A stretch of DNA of 64,000 bases from Oikopleura dioica (Eukaryota; Chordata; Appendicularia; Copelata; Oikopleuridae), in assembly GCA_907165135.1 (NCBI GenBank), contig OU015568.1, positions 13,958,501-14,022,500 of the forward strand, written 5' to 3'. This document shows, piece after piece, positions 1 through 12,032 of this stretch. The first letter of the stretch is position 1. Each line of letters starts with the position of its first letter. A model generated the notes under the pieces. That model saw only the letters and a program-made list of their open reading frames with translations, made no database searches and was not told where the DNA came from. A program made the position numbers and the translations under genes.

Positions 1-700
1 TCATGGAATGTCCACCGGCGAGAATTTCGACATTATCGATGATCTCTTCGTCGATCTCGATTGGAATGTGCACCCTGGACTTTGCAGTCGTACAGCCAAA
101 ATGAATAGCAATTAGCTCTTCATCTTCTTCACCGATTTTCGAGAGGTCAACAGTCAACTTCGAAAACGAAGCGTTGAAAAGAATATTTGACGGGACGAAT
201 TCTGCCAAATGACTGACCAAAGATCCATCGAAATTTTCTGCGCACTGTCCTTGGTCAATAATCTTCGCAATTTTCCATGACCCGGCCGATTTTTCAACTT
301 CATTCCATACCAAAGTGCTCTCCATCTCTTTATACTTCATGTAGTAGAAATCCTGATGCGGTATGTCCAATTTATTGACTGGACGAGACTTGATTCCAGG
401 AATGTCAAGGATCGTTCCATATTGAAGAAATCCCCACATGCCGTTAGGATTTGCCTCCCAGAGCCGGGACTTTTTCGCCGCTTTGAAATTGAACCAGTGA
501 AAGAACAAGAGAGCGAGTCGGATTTCGTATTGAAGAGGGCGGCGACCACAGCGAGCGCAATCCTTGCTTCCGCACATAGAACTGTATCTAACTCTATAGC
601 GCCAATTGCTCACAAATTTGATGATTTTGAAAAGCCAGTAAAGCAGGTCAATCATTCTATATGGAGAAATTGGATTAGGTTTGTCTGGATAGTTGATCAT
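1..700 (-). CDS. Unrecognised membrane protein, 3' part cut by window edge
   Basis: One uninterrupted frame of about 233 codons runs from an ATG at 700 off the left edge. I do not recognise the family. The N-terminus is short and hydrophilic (MINYPDKPNPISPYR), followed by a hydrophobic stretch (LLYWLFKIIKFV), a CxxxxxCxxC-like cluster near residues 40-50 and a second hydrophobic segment (LALLFFHWF). The rest is soluble and mildly acidic. A second in-frame ATG lies at 655. I chose 700 because the frame is open there and it leaves only 42 bp after the upstream RP2 stop, which fits an operon member. The cysteine cluster could bind metal, but that is only inference. Confidence 0.6.
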   Translation of the reverse strand, partial: MINYPDKPNPISPYRMIDLLYWLFKIIKFVSNWRYRVRYSSMCGSKDCARCGRRPLQYEIRLALLFFHWFNFKAAKKSRLWEANPNGMWGFLQYGTILDIPGIKSRPVNKLDIPHQDFYYMKYKEMESTLVWNEVEKSAGSWKIAKIIDQGQCAENFDGSLVSHLAEFVPSNILFNASFSKLTVDLSKIGEEDEELIAIHFGCTTAKSRVHIPIEIDEEIIDNVEILAGGHSM

Positions 701-742
701 GGATTTTACAAAAATAAATTTCACATTTAAAAAAGTTAAAAA

Positions 743-1942
743 TCATAGATTGTGATTGCCGAAGGCAGAAGTATTGAAGAAGTTGTCATATTCGGTGCGT
801 GCTTCGTCCCCAAAAGCGAAAAATGAGCAGCCAGGCTCGGCCTCGCTGGAGATTTCAGTGGCGAGTAATTGGCCCTCGAAAATGAGGATGACGATTTGTG
901 AGCCTTCCGAGAGTTGGAGAGACTTTTGGGCTCGGGTTGGCAGACTCAGGGGAGACAATTTTCCGGCGGTGCTTCTTATTAGTTTTGCTGGGAAGGGATA
1001 ATTCTTTGAAGTAAAATAAATAACACTTACCCTTTTTAAGAGTCCCCGTGACTCTGTAGTAACAGTTCGTTGCGAGATCTTCTGATTTCTCTCCAGCGAA
1101 AAGCGCAAAAACCATCTCGTCTTTAACTTCGGCAGCAGAAGGATATGGATACGCAACTTGAGGGAAAATCGTTCTCTCCAGCGAGAGTCGAGGCGAAGAG
1201 TCAAAAGTATCATTAAACTCGTCGAAAACATCTTTGAGCGCGATTTCGACGTCCGTTCCGGGCGCCCAGTTCGGCTCCCCTGCATGGTCCACTGGGCCGA
1301 AGTCATGAATCTTAAATGAAAATTCTAGCGAAACAAAACCATGATTTCGACTTACATCTGCCCAGTTGTTCAAAAACTTCGAACGGCCGAAGTCAGAGAC
1401 GATTTCTTCGATGCTCTCGAAGTCGATCGGGAGTGGATAAGTGGTCACTTTTTGAGTTGTTTCGATTACTGGTTGAGTGGGGCAATGAAGATAGAGACGC
1501 ATTGAGCGACAATCGCGAGTTCGAAGCTGCCCGCAAATTGTGACCAATTCTACGTTGCTAAAACATGTTACAATCGCCTACTTCGGAGGTAAAGATACCT
1601 GGAGTCGCGGATATAGACAGAACCTGAGGCAAAAGTAATAATTTTCATGTCTTGGCAGTTGTCAATCGTAACTTCTTTACACAGACCATTGAGAAAGATG
1701 ATACAGGACTTGCAGTTTTCTATCGTCATCGGTAGATCTTTTACATCGCTAAGAAAAAGATAGACAATCGTCGTATACTAAACTTACTTTCTGCAAACTG
1801 AATTTTCGATATTTTCGACATCTCTAACGTAGAACTTCGACTTGTCCTCCTTTTTCCTTTTGTCCCAAGAATACTCTTTCGGGGCTTCCTCAACCTGCTC
1901 TTCCTCGACCGGTTGGCCTTTTTTTGAAAACCAGCAACCCAT
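743..1942 (-). CDS. RP2: RP2 (XRP2), ARL3 GTPase-activating protein
   Basis: Five exons (1942-1788, 1748-1599, 1557-1356, 1310-1031, 987-743) join into 343 residues; human RP2 has 350. The protein starts MGC, the N-myristoylation/palmitoylation signal of RP2, followed by an acidic stretch and YSWDKRKK. A TBCC/CARP beta-helix follows, with repeats such as IENCKSCIIFLNG and IDNCQDMKI, then the strand TRDCRSMRLYLHCPTQPVIE that carries the arginine-finger region of RP2. The C-terminal ferredoxin-like domain contains NWAD/IHDFGPV. In the known family RP2 is the GAP for ARL3 and releases lipidated cargo at the ciliary base. All introns are GT-AG; the third is 45 nt and in frame, so reading through it would add 15 residues. 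It lies 83 bp downstream of TRMT61A on the same strand, suggesting co-transcription. Confidence 0.93.
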
Positions 1943-2025
1943 ATTTTAGCCGATCGGAACACTAGCTACCTCTCATCTGAATTATTTCAAATATTATTGT
2001 TTTGTTTTTAATAGTTAAAATTAAG

Positions 2026-3217
<1,192 letters not shown>

Positions 3218-3678
3218 TTTTCACGAATTCCTTCTTCCTTCAAAAATTCCGTGCCAGACCGATTCTTTTCTCGAATTCTTCCTTTTCCCTAGCGACGGGC
3301 GCTCATTGGCGCGGATCCCAGAAGAAGTGAGTCAGGCGAAAGAGAAAAAATCCTCCGGTTTTTCTTTCTAAAATACCGTGTTCAAAGAGAAAAAAAAAGG
3401 CTCAAAAGAAACAGAAATCCATCTTTTCAAAAAATTAAGCCCCATGGCGAGAGAGAAGAATAAGAGTCAAGAAAATTTTTCGCCTCGAAATTTCCCGAAC
3501 CTTCCAGTAAAAACACTAGACAGTAAAAAATCTCTCTAGCAACCCGGCATTAAAAATAAATAGAAAGAATAGAGGACATCCGAAAATTTCTAAAAATGCT
3601 AAAAATTTTCTAGATCCACATCCCTTTTCTCTGTTTTCTTCACTTTTTTCGCCATTTCTGAAAAGAATCGTCTTTAGA
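3218..3678. promoter_or_regulatory. Divergent intergenic region, TRMT61A / CCT3
   Basis: No coding exon is visible here. The region separates two housekeeping genes transcribed away from each other. Near 3300-3330 it holds a short GC-richer patch with an inverted CCAAT (ATTGG) next to GGCGCG, the only promoter-like signal I can point to. The rest is AT-rich with poly-A runs. A bidirectional promoter is inferred from gene orientation. Confidence 0.4.
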
Positions 3679-5651
3679 ATGTCACAGATCGCAGTTCTCA
3701 AGCCAAATACTGAACGTGAGCAAGGCTCAAAGGTAAATCTGAATTCCGATTTTAAATTGTACTTAAATAATAGGTCCAACTTGGAAATGTCCAGGCCACA
3801 AAGCATGTCGCTGACATTATCCGAACCTGTCTCGGTCCTCGATCAATGTACAAGATGTTGATGGATCCTCAGGTAATCGAACAGTCCAATATCGATTCTA
3901 GCTGTTGATTTAGGGTGGTATCGTTGTCACCAACGACGGAAACGCCATCCTCCGAGAGATCATGGTCAAGCATCCAGCTGCCAAGTCGATGATCGAAATC
4001 TCGCGAACTCAGGACGAAGAATGCGGCGATGGCACCACTTCCGTCATCATCCTCGCCGGTGAAATCATGTCCGCCGCGCAGGAGTTCCTTGAGGATCAAA
4101 TGCACCCAACCAAAATCATCAACGCCTACCGATTAGCTCTCGAAGACATTGACGAATTCATGAACAATGATTTCGGCAAGACCATTGATCCAAACAATGA
4201 CGAAGACATGGCCAAGTTGGTCAACTCAGCTCTTGGAACGAAATTCATCAGGTACTCATCCTTACTTTTATTTCAAAACGTAACGCTTGTCAAAGCCGAT
4301 GGATGGATTTGGCTACCAAGATGGCCATCAAAGCTGTCCGAACCGTTCATATCAAAGAAAATGGCCGAACTGAAATTGATATCAAACGATTTGCGAAAGT
4401 CGAGAAGATTCCTGGTGGCCATATTGAAGATAGCGAGGTACTGTATTCGCATCTTGAACAGTTACAGTAGCCAAAATTTAAGGTGCTCAACGGAGTTATG
4501 TTGAACAAAGACATCACTCACCCAAAGATGAAGCGACGAATCGAGAACCCACGAATTCTTCTCTTGGATTGCTCCCTTGAATATCAAAAGGTAACAACTT
4601 CCAAAGCCCTTTTCCCATCTAACCCACTTTCCAGGGAGAGAGTCAAACAGACATGGAGTTGTCGAACGAAGCCGACTTCACCCGAATTCTCCAGCTCGAA
4701 GAAAACTATATCAAAGAAATCTGTGACAACATCATCGCTCTCAAGCCAACCCTTGTTTTCACCGAGAAGGGCATCTCCGATTTGGCACAGCACTTCTTGG
4801 CCAAGGCTGGAATCACTGGTAAGTCTTTACTTTTCATAGCTCTCTACTCTTACTTCTTTTTCAGCTATCCGACGAGTCCGAAAAACAGACAACCTTCGAA
4901 TCGCACGATGCTGCGGCGCGACAATCAAATCGCGAACCGACGAGATCAGCGAGGACGACATTGGAACCGAAGCCGGTCTCTTCGAAATTAAAAAGTTCGG
5001 CGAAGAATACTTCACCTACGTTACTGAGTGCAAGAAGAACACTGCCTGTACAATCATCTTGAGAGGCGCTTCCAAGGACGTTCTCATGGAAGTTGAGCGA
5101 AACCTTCAGGACGCCATGCAGGTTTGTTTCTTAGTATAAATTTCAATATTTGATGGTGTTTTCTAGGTCGCAAGAAACGTGCTTCTTGAATGCAAAATCG
5201 TCCCCGGAGGCGGCGCTTGCGAACTCGCTGTCGGCAGCTTCTTGAATCAAAATGCAAAGAAATACCACGGCGAAGAACAGTTCCCCTACAGAGCTCTCGC
5301 CCGAGCCCTGGAAGTGATTCCCCGAACACTCGTCCAGAACTGTGGTGGCAACACGATCAGAACACTGACAGAGCTGCGAGCATTGCACGCCAAGGGAAAC
5401 AACAATCACGGCGTGAACGGCGAAACTGGAAAGATTTGCGATATGGAGAAGCTTGATATTTGGGAGCCTTTGACTGTCAAATTGCAAGGTTAGATTTCCA
5501 TCGACCAAGACAGAGAATGAACTAAACGTTCATTTTAGTGTACAAAACCGCGATCGAAACAGCGACTCTTCTGCTGAGAATCGACGACATCGTCCAAGGA
5601 ACGAAACGCGCGGACGGTAGCGAAGGAATTGGCGCAGTTTCGCAAAACTAA
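3679..5651 (+). CDS. CCT3: T-complex protein 1 subunit gamma (chaperonin CCT3)
   Basis: Nine exons (3679-3732, 3774-3872, 3914-4251, 4296-4437, 4483-4590, 4635-4818, 4865-5121, 5167-5488, 5539-5651) give 538 residues, close to the usual 540-550. It is a subunit of the cytosolic TRiC/CCT ring that folds actin, tubulin and other clients by ATP hydrolysis. Group II chaperonin signatures are clear: ADIIRTCLGPRSMYKML, the ATP-site DGNAILREI and EECGDGTTSVIILAGE, the apical ITHPKM..RIENPRILLLDCSLEY, EKGISDLAQHFL, and VPGGGACELAV. The specific match is to gamma (NPRILLLDCSLEY, GVNGETG). Introns are GT-AG and about 41-50 nt. A likely polyadenylation signal is AATAATAAAAA near 5758. Confidence 0.96.
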
Positions 5652-6042
5652 AGCTCCTATCCAACTTCCGTTTTATCGTCATCACACGCCGCCTAGATTT
5701 TTTCACCTTTTATTTACCCTATTACTGTATTCAAGGACCAAGCCTGAGAATAGAAAATAATAATAAAAAATGCACGCCACAGAGTTTTGGCGTTTAGGAA
5801 TTCTTTTATCGCTACCTCTTGTCTCTCGTTGGATTCCTGTCATTCCGCGCCGTATCAACAACCATGTATTTTTACTTTTCAAAAAACTTAACCTGATCAC
5901 ATGTACGGCCAGATGCCTTCAATACACAGTTTTTACTCCTGTTAGTTCAAAATAGAAAATTTTAAATATATATTTTATGTTCCGTATCTGCGAGTCTCTT
6001 TCGTTCAATCATTTATCAAGCAATAGTTCTTAGCATTGGAAG
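5652..6042 (+). other. Intergenic stretch, CCT3 3' end and promoter of the next gene
   Basis: It contains the CCT3 3' UTR with an AATAAA-like run near 5758. A TATATATTTTATG stretch near 5965-5978, about 70 bp before the next ATG, may be a TATA element. Short open frames here look like chance. Confidence 0.35.
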
Positions 6043-6395
6043 ATGTCCGATTACGATGAAATGAAGCCTGTACTAAGAGAGGATGGCACTGTCGATGAAC
6101 CTTTTCGCGCAAAACAGTGGCCATTTAATGTTCCTATTGCGAGCTACCCTTTTGTCAACGATCCAACCGAGCCGTGCGATTATTTCACCGTTTTTGAGCA
6201 GCATATGATCTTACCCCTGTTTAATCAGCTTCAAAGAATGAAGGAGTCACATGAAGGTAAACTAGAAAAAATTGGAACTCTGTATTCTGTTTATTTTATT
6301 TCATTTTATTCACAGCTTTGAGCAAGTTTGAAATGCTAGCTTCGACAATAATGGCCACCCCAAAATGCCCTGCCGAGCTAGTTTGTATAATATAA
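6043..6395 (+). CDS. Small hypothetical protein whose last codons come from an LTR
   Basis: Two exons (6043-6256 and 6316-6395) encode 97 residues beginning MSDYDEMKPVLREDG. I do not recognise the protein; it is hydrophilic with an aromatic-rich centre (WPFNVPIASYPF) and no membrane segment. Exon 2 opens ALSKFE and runs directly into the left LTR of the element at 6334, which adds about 20 codons before a TAA at 6393. If the element is removed at its GAAA target duplication, the frame reads only a few more codons and stops at 10056-10058. So the insertion replaced a very short native tail, and the LTR now supplies the stop and 3' end. The acceptor at 6314-6315 and donor at 6257 are standard. 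Confidence 0.6.
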
Positions 6396-6639
6396 CCTCA
6401 CTGTCTCTAAGCTACAACCTGCAAGAAGAAGAGTCTCTGGGGGGAAGTCTCTAGCTGCAAGTTTATTTCTGAACTTGGCGGCAAAAAGGAGTATAAAATC
6501 GGTAACTCGGGCCGCACTCGACTGAGATGCGCCCGGTCGGTCGTTGCGTATTTATGGAGCGGCGGTGGCGATGGCCGCCCCCGCTCGAAATCCATGCACA
6601 AAAGGCACAATGGGCAACGCGCAGTTGCCGAAGCTAGCA
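6334..6639 (-). repeat. Left LTR (3' LTR of the minus-oriented element)
   Basis: 306 bp beginning TGCTAGC and ending GCTAGCA, with a 7-bp inverted terminus inside the repeat. It looks identical to 9729-10034. It supplies the stop codon and 3' end of the small plus-strand gene at 6043. Confidence 0.9.
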
Positions 6640-9600
6640 ACCCCCTTGCATGGTTTCGATCGGCAAGGTGGTCGCCAGCAGCGACAATGGCAATAATGCA
6701 GGACAGGTGAAAATGCGGCATCTTCGCGTAGAACTGGACAATCGTGGTGGAATCTTGGCAAGAGCGATGTGAGGGAGACTGTAGCAGATCATCGAGCCGG
6801 AGCCGATTCCAGAGTCGTTCTGCAGGCCGAATTCGGATTTTGCTTTTCAAGGCAGCGACCCTGAGTTCGAAAACTCTAATTTTACTAAAGGATCGATGCC
6901 CTGTCCTGATTATTCTGTGCTGGCCTCGGTGCCGGAGCTACCAAGCCTGATGTGGTAGGTGGCACGGGCCAGGGAGTTGAAGTTGTCATGGGAGCACCCG
7001 AGTCAGTTGAAGCAACGGTAGTTGCGACTGCGGAGCTCTTGGTAAGGTAATCAAAGTTGTTGGTGCCGGTGCAGCCGCCGCGATTGCGGTCGGTGCATGG
7101 CAGTTCTTGTTGATGCCAGAGCACTCGCCGCGGTAGCGGTCGGTGCTAGGCTATTTATGTGAGTCAAAGGAGCGTCTCAGCTAGTCAATTTTGACAATAA
7201 TGCAGAGTACGAACTCCTGAGTAGCGTGTAAAAATGATTGGTGCCTCGAGCACTCGCCGCAATCGCGGTCGTTGCTCAGGAAACTGTTGGAGGCACTGGA
7301 GCCGATGTAATCCGAGAGAGCGCGTTGAAAATCACTGTATATCTGAGTTCAAAGTTTATCCAGCTGTCTAACCGTGTATCACCCCCTGGACAGAAGGGTA
7401 CACTTTCTACTCAATATCCGAAAAAAAAATTTTCACTCAAAGCAAGAATACAAGCAGAGCGAGTACTTGCTGAGTCACATCTTCTCATTTTGATTATCAG
7501 GCGCGCACCCGACCGGGCACTCGCCAGAAAGGTTTTGTCGAGACTTCTTCTCATGACAAATAGCTTCGAAAATCGAGTTTGAGGCATTTTACGCTCAGTT
7601 GGAGGATGAAATTTGTCAGGAGCGCCTTCAATCAGCGGTTTCCACATAATTGGTGGCGTATCAATAGTTGGGGCGAAGGTACTCTCATGGAGGTGAAGTT
7701 GAGCACTTGACCTAATTTAGGCAGACGCACAGCTTATTGAGCATGTTGAGAACTTTTGAGAAATACCTTATTACCGGCGTAAAATTGCGATTCTTCGAAT
7801 TTAGTAGAGAAAATGTTGAATCAATAATAGGATGTTCGATATGAATATAAAAGTGCTAGTCAGCTGAGAATGGAAATCGTATATGATGACTTCCCTTCGA
7901 GTCAGAACGTGGCTACCAATACGAATTGATATGATCAACCATATTGGATGATGAAAGGTGATTCACATTTGTATAAACGCACTCTTCGCCGCTTTTATTT
8001 AAAATTCGAATTTTGAAAGGGCGTTCTCAGAATATCAATTTTCGGACTAAGCCAGTAAATCAGTTGTACATGAATTAAGGGTACGTTTGTAAACTAGGAC
8101 CAATTCATACCATGCGCAACATCGTTGTCGCTGGTGAAAAGATCGTCATTGTAAAATTTTACTAGTAGAAAAACTTGAAGCCGACGATTGTGGCATTTGA
8201 TTGACCATTGGACCATGCCACGACCAGGTTAGGTTCTAGTGGCTGGTCTCCAATGACCGCTACACAATGCGTCTCGGTCATTTGTAGAGGGAGAGCGCTA
8301 AATCTGGTATTCGCATGAACTACCCGCTCTTGATTTATTAAAAATTTATAGAGGCATAAGGTTTTGGTCGGAGAATTTTCTCGACGACCCCCTTGCCTAT
8401 ATTATGGACTGGTCAGTACTAGCAGTTACCGCTTTCCTCAACATTTATCATTACTATTGGTCTGTTGGTACTAGCGATCGTAACCGCGTTCCACGAACCA
8501 TTATATTGCGGTTACAAGGCTTTTCTTAGCCGTTCTACCCCCTTCGGTAGTATAAACCGACTTTGGAAATATCATGGTTCGACACAGCTCGAATTAAGAT
8601 CGCTGACTACGCACCGCAGTCCTGGCGAATCGGTCTGCGAAACTTTCAGGATCCTAAGAGCATCGAAACCGTCGCGAGAGGATGACTGATTTTTCATCTT
8701 TACAAGATATCTTAAAAATTGATTTATGAGAACCGATTGAAATGTATGGAAATCTGTGATATCAGCAGTGTCGAATTATTCGAAACACTTTTGCTGATAC
8801 ACTTGTTGAATGTGTAAGTCCTTTGATAAGGTAAATGATGGACAAGCACTTATGATTCTACCTTTGAATCAATGTAGAAGTTCCACTCTGCTCTCCCTAA
8901 AGGGTTGAGAGGGCGCGGTTGTCTGACCATTCATTACCCTTTGGAAAGTAAGGCTTTGTTATTGATAGACATTTCGGTTCAGTAGGGGCATAGAAAGCAT
9001 GTATTGTGAAATAAAAGACCGAAAAATATCATAGGCCGACCTCTCAAGCGACTTTAAAAACTTTTGACTTTTTAAAAACTTGTTGTGCGCATGGAATTTC
9101 TATTTTTATCGATGAATTCCGTTTGGGCTAGGGGCTACAACTGTAACGCGTCTGTAATTGTGCCCTCGATGGGCCTGATAACTAGTATTTCGCCGTTAGG
9201 TCTCCATCACCCGCGCAAATGTATTTTGAACTTATCGCGCGATCATTCGATGGAGCCAGTATTTTGCTCTTGCTGGTCTCGATCGCGCGCGAAAAATATT
9301 TGGAAATTTCCCGCGCGGCGGTTAGGCCGACGCGGGTGGCCGATTCGCGAACGACCGTTGGGTTTACGTCGCGGGCGTTGCTGACGTGGCAGGGGACTAC
9401 TGGCCCTCTGATTGGCCGAGCGCGAAATCGGTTATGTAATCCTAACAATTTACTGTATTGCCGGATCTTGCACAGTACCCACACAGTAAATATTACTGTG
9501 CGTGTCTGCTCCCTAACTTGAGTCGAAGTCCAGTCTTTGGTTTGCTAGGATCAGTGGGTTTTATTCAGCGTGAGTTATTTAAATGAGAAGATAATGATTT

Positions 9601-9728
9601 TCAACGAAAGATTATTGAATAATATTCCGAGGAAAATCATTCGATTGACTCGCTTAGTTTTGTTACTAAGGAGTCAGAAACTCAGGGAGTATCTGACACC
9701 AGGGCTCGAAATCCCACTTCGACATCAA

Positions 9729-10034
9729 TGCTAGCTTCGACAATAATGGCCACCCCAAAATGCCCTGCCGAGCTAGTTTGTATAATATAACCTCACTGTC
9801 TCTAAGCTACAACCTGCAAGAAGAAGAGTCTCTGGGGGGAAGTCTCTAGCTGCAAGTTTATTTCTGAACTTGGCGGCAAAAAGGAGTATAAAATCGGTAA
9901 CTCGGGCCGCACTCGACTGAGATGCGCCCGGTCGGTCGTTGCGTATTTATGGAGCGGCGGTGGCGATGGCCGCCCCCGCTCGAAATCCATGCACAAAAGG
10001 CACAATGGGCAACGCGCAGTTGCCGAAGCTAGCA
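9729..10034 (-). repeat. Right LTR (5' LTR of the minus-oriented element)
   Basis: 306 bp direct copy of 6334-6639. The flanking interior at about 9703-9727 resembles the 3' end of a tRNA-Leu in complement, placed 1-2 nt from the LTR as expected for a primer-binding site. The outer edge abuts GAAA, the second copy of the target duplication. Confidence 0.9.
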
Positions 10035-10050
10035 GAAATTTTAACTGATT

Positions 10051-11618
10051 CTATTTGACTGGAGTGTGGCGGGCTTCTAATTCAGTTCTATACATTTGCC
10101 GCATCGCTATAATATCCGATAGTGGTATCTGTTTGGATCCGTCATCTATTGAATTCAACGGCTTGAAGTTTGCAAGCCAAGAAGGAAAATCAGCGATCCA
10201 TTCGTCTCGTATTGTTAGCTTCAGATCCACGTCCTCGATTTCATCTGGACTTTGATAGAGAGGTTTGTCGAGCGAAAAGTCTGCGAAGAGCTTTTCCTTT
10301 GCTTCATTTGTCAAAATCGACTCCCAGCGTTTATAGACACCGAAAAGGTCAGTACATCTCCCTGGGTATTGCAGAATTTCTGCGTCTTTCGGGGCGTCAG
10401 ACTCCTTTTGCTGCTTATCATCATCATTCTCAATTTTTTCGCCAGTATTCTCCAGCTCAGGAGAATCGCCATCATTGGAGGTCGAAGTCGTAGCTGCTGC
10501 TATATTAGCAGAACCACCTTCTGCGACGAGTGATGCTTCTGTACTGCTTGCAACTAGAGTTGAATTACTCGGCTTGTCGTCTGAAGGTATTGATATTTGA
10601 GTCGAATTCGTAGGAGCAAGGGTCGCATTATGATAAGCTATCAATTTGGCAAACGATTCTGATAGATTCACCGGTTGATTAATAATGTTGTTCAAAGAGA
10701 TGTCTAAAATCATCTTTAGACAAATTAATTCACAAAAAGTTACCATTTCCATCGTCATCTTCGACGTTTATTTCCTGAATCAGAGTTCCGTCATTTTCAG
10801 CATCCATCGGCTCGACTTTCACTTGTTCAGAATTAATAGTAGTAAGCTCCATTATTTGAGCCTCAGTAAGCTGATTTCGCGGCTCGTTTCCTATGGCGAG
10901 AATGGTTTGATTCCTCAACACATGTCGCACTTTCACACTTCTAGTGAAATTATATTAGAATGTTCAAAATGAAAATAATTACTGAAGGTGTTCTTCGATA
11001 GTTATTTCAGTTACTGGTTCTCCTCGTTGTTTTCGTTCGACAAGTCCGTAGATGAACACAAACATTTCTTCTGTTGTCCAGAAATCTCGGGGAAGGTCAT
11101 GTTTTGACAGCTTTGTCATGATATCCGCACAGGTTGCTACAACCTCTTGTGTCAGGTTTAGCTTCGCTGTAGCTTTCTTCTGAACGGCAGTTTGATGCAT
11201 TTGTTGAGAGATAAGATTATTCTGTTCTTCGGTCAGAGGGTATTTCAATTTATGTTTGTCGCACATCGCTTTTACTGCTCGACGATCTGTTTTTGTGCTA
11301 TTCACGTAAGTTCTTAATTTCTTAAATTCGAGTTAGTTTCTTCTTAAGTCATTAAATAAAGACCTTTCCGTAACATGGGCATCCTTCTAAACGACATCGT
11401 AAAAGACCAGTTCTATACAAACGGGTATCGCCAGGATAGGTACCGCATAAAATGAGCTCTTCTAGTTCCATCACTCGTGGCTCTACCAGATCGTATACTT
11501 TCTCAGGGACGTTCCATGGTACCCAGTCATCCCCATTCCAAGGATTGTCAACCCGGTCTTTGACAATGCCCTTCCAATCCCCGGTCCAATCTTCGTTCAT
11601 CCTCTGTCTTTTATACAT
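10051..11618 (-). CDS. Hypothetical protein, 480 residues, acidic middle
   Basis: Four exons (11618-11364, 11320-10983, 10940-10744, 10703-10051) join in frame. The start MYKRQRMNEDW follows a possible splice acceptor AAAAGCAG, which I prefer to an ATG further upstream. I do not recognise a family. The N-terminal 85 residues are tryptophan-rich (WTGDWKG, NPWNGDDWVPWNVP) and end in a small cysteine cluster. A helical central part (WTTEEMFVFIYGLVERKQRGEP) follows, then a low-complexity Ser/Thr/Asp/Glu region, then a conserved-looking C-terminal block (ILQYPGRCTDLFGVYKRWESIL). One acceptor choice (AAATTAAG after 11321) is set by keeping the frame open. The gene is convergent with the small gene at 6043; before the LTR insertion their 3' ends overlapped by about 8 bp. 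Confidence 0.65.
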
Positions 11619-12032
11619 TTTCAAAATCGTGAAAAAAAATTGCTGCTTTTGAGCGGACACAGATAAAGGGACAGTTTTTGTTTTCAATTCAAAACAGGTC
11701 GCCCTGTGCGCAGAAAACTGCCCTGAGTGCCTATTCGCCCGCGAGACTTTCTGTCTCGTCCAATCAACACAGGTTTAACCCTGTGTAACCTGTCCCTGTT
11801 CTCAGGTTTCGCTGAAAACTCAGAATGACTCTTGCGCCGTGATAAAAATCGATTTTCAATGAAAAATCAGGATGCATAGTATAGGGTTGAAAAGCAGGAA
11901 TGAGAATTTAGCTCTTAATCTGACATTAAAAAAAACAGGGTGAAACAAACAGGGTCTCAAACTTGAAGCGCCTTTTAGAGATCTTGGAATCATTTCAGAA
12001 CTTTTTAATTAATCAATAAATATGACCTTTAG
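11619..12032. promoter_or_regulatory. Divergent region with ACAGG/CCTGT dyads
   Basis: No exon is recognised here, though the 5' end of the next plus-strand gene must lie in it. It holds several inverted ACAGG...CCTGT pairs, including ACAGG-TCGC-CCTGT near 11695 and ACACAGG-TTTAAC-CCTGTGT near 11765-11785, then ACAGGGT copies near 11935 and 11953. The spacing between two divergent genes suggests regulatory dyads, but this is inference. Confidence 0.35.

Larger units (their letters stand above)
6334..10034 (-). mobile_element. Non-autonomous LTR retrotransposon, 3,701 bp
   Basis: Two 306-bp direct repeats (6334-6639 and 9729-10034) bound the element. Each starts TG and ends CA, and the copies look identical by eye, so the insertion should be recent. 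A 4-bp target duplication GAAA flanks it (6330-6333 and 10035-10038). The orientation is minus. Next to the right LTR lies a tRNA-Leu-like primer site (revcomp TGATGTCGAAGTGGGATT), and next to the left LTR a polypurine run (AAGGGGG on the minus strand). On the minus strand each LTR has a TATA-like CCATAAATAC followed by AATAAA. I find no Gag, protease, reverse transcriptase or integrase in the 3.1 kb interior, so it must depend on another element (LARD/TRIM-like). Confidence 0.85.

Noticed and set aside
8465-8689. Possible env-like remnant in the LTR element
   Set aside because: The hydrophobic stretches are short, split between frames, and on the strand opposite to the element's inferred orientation.
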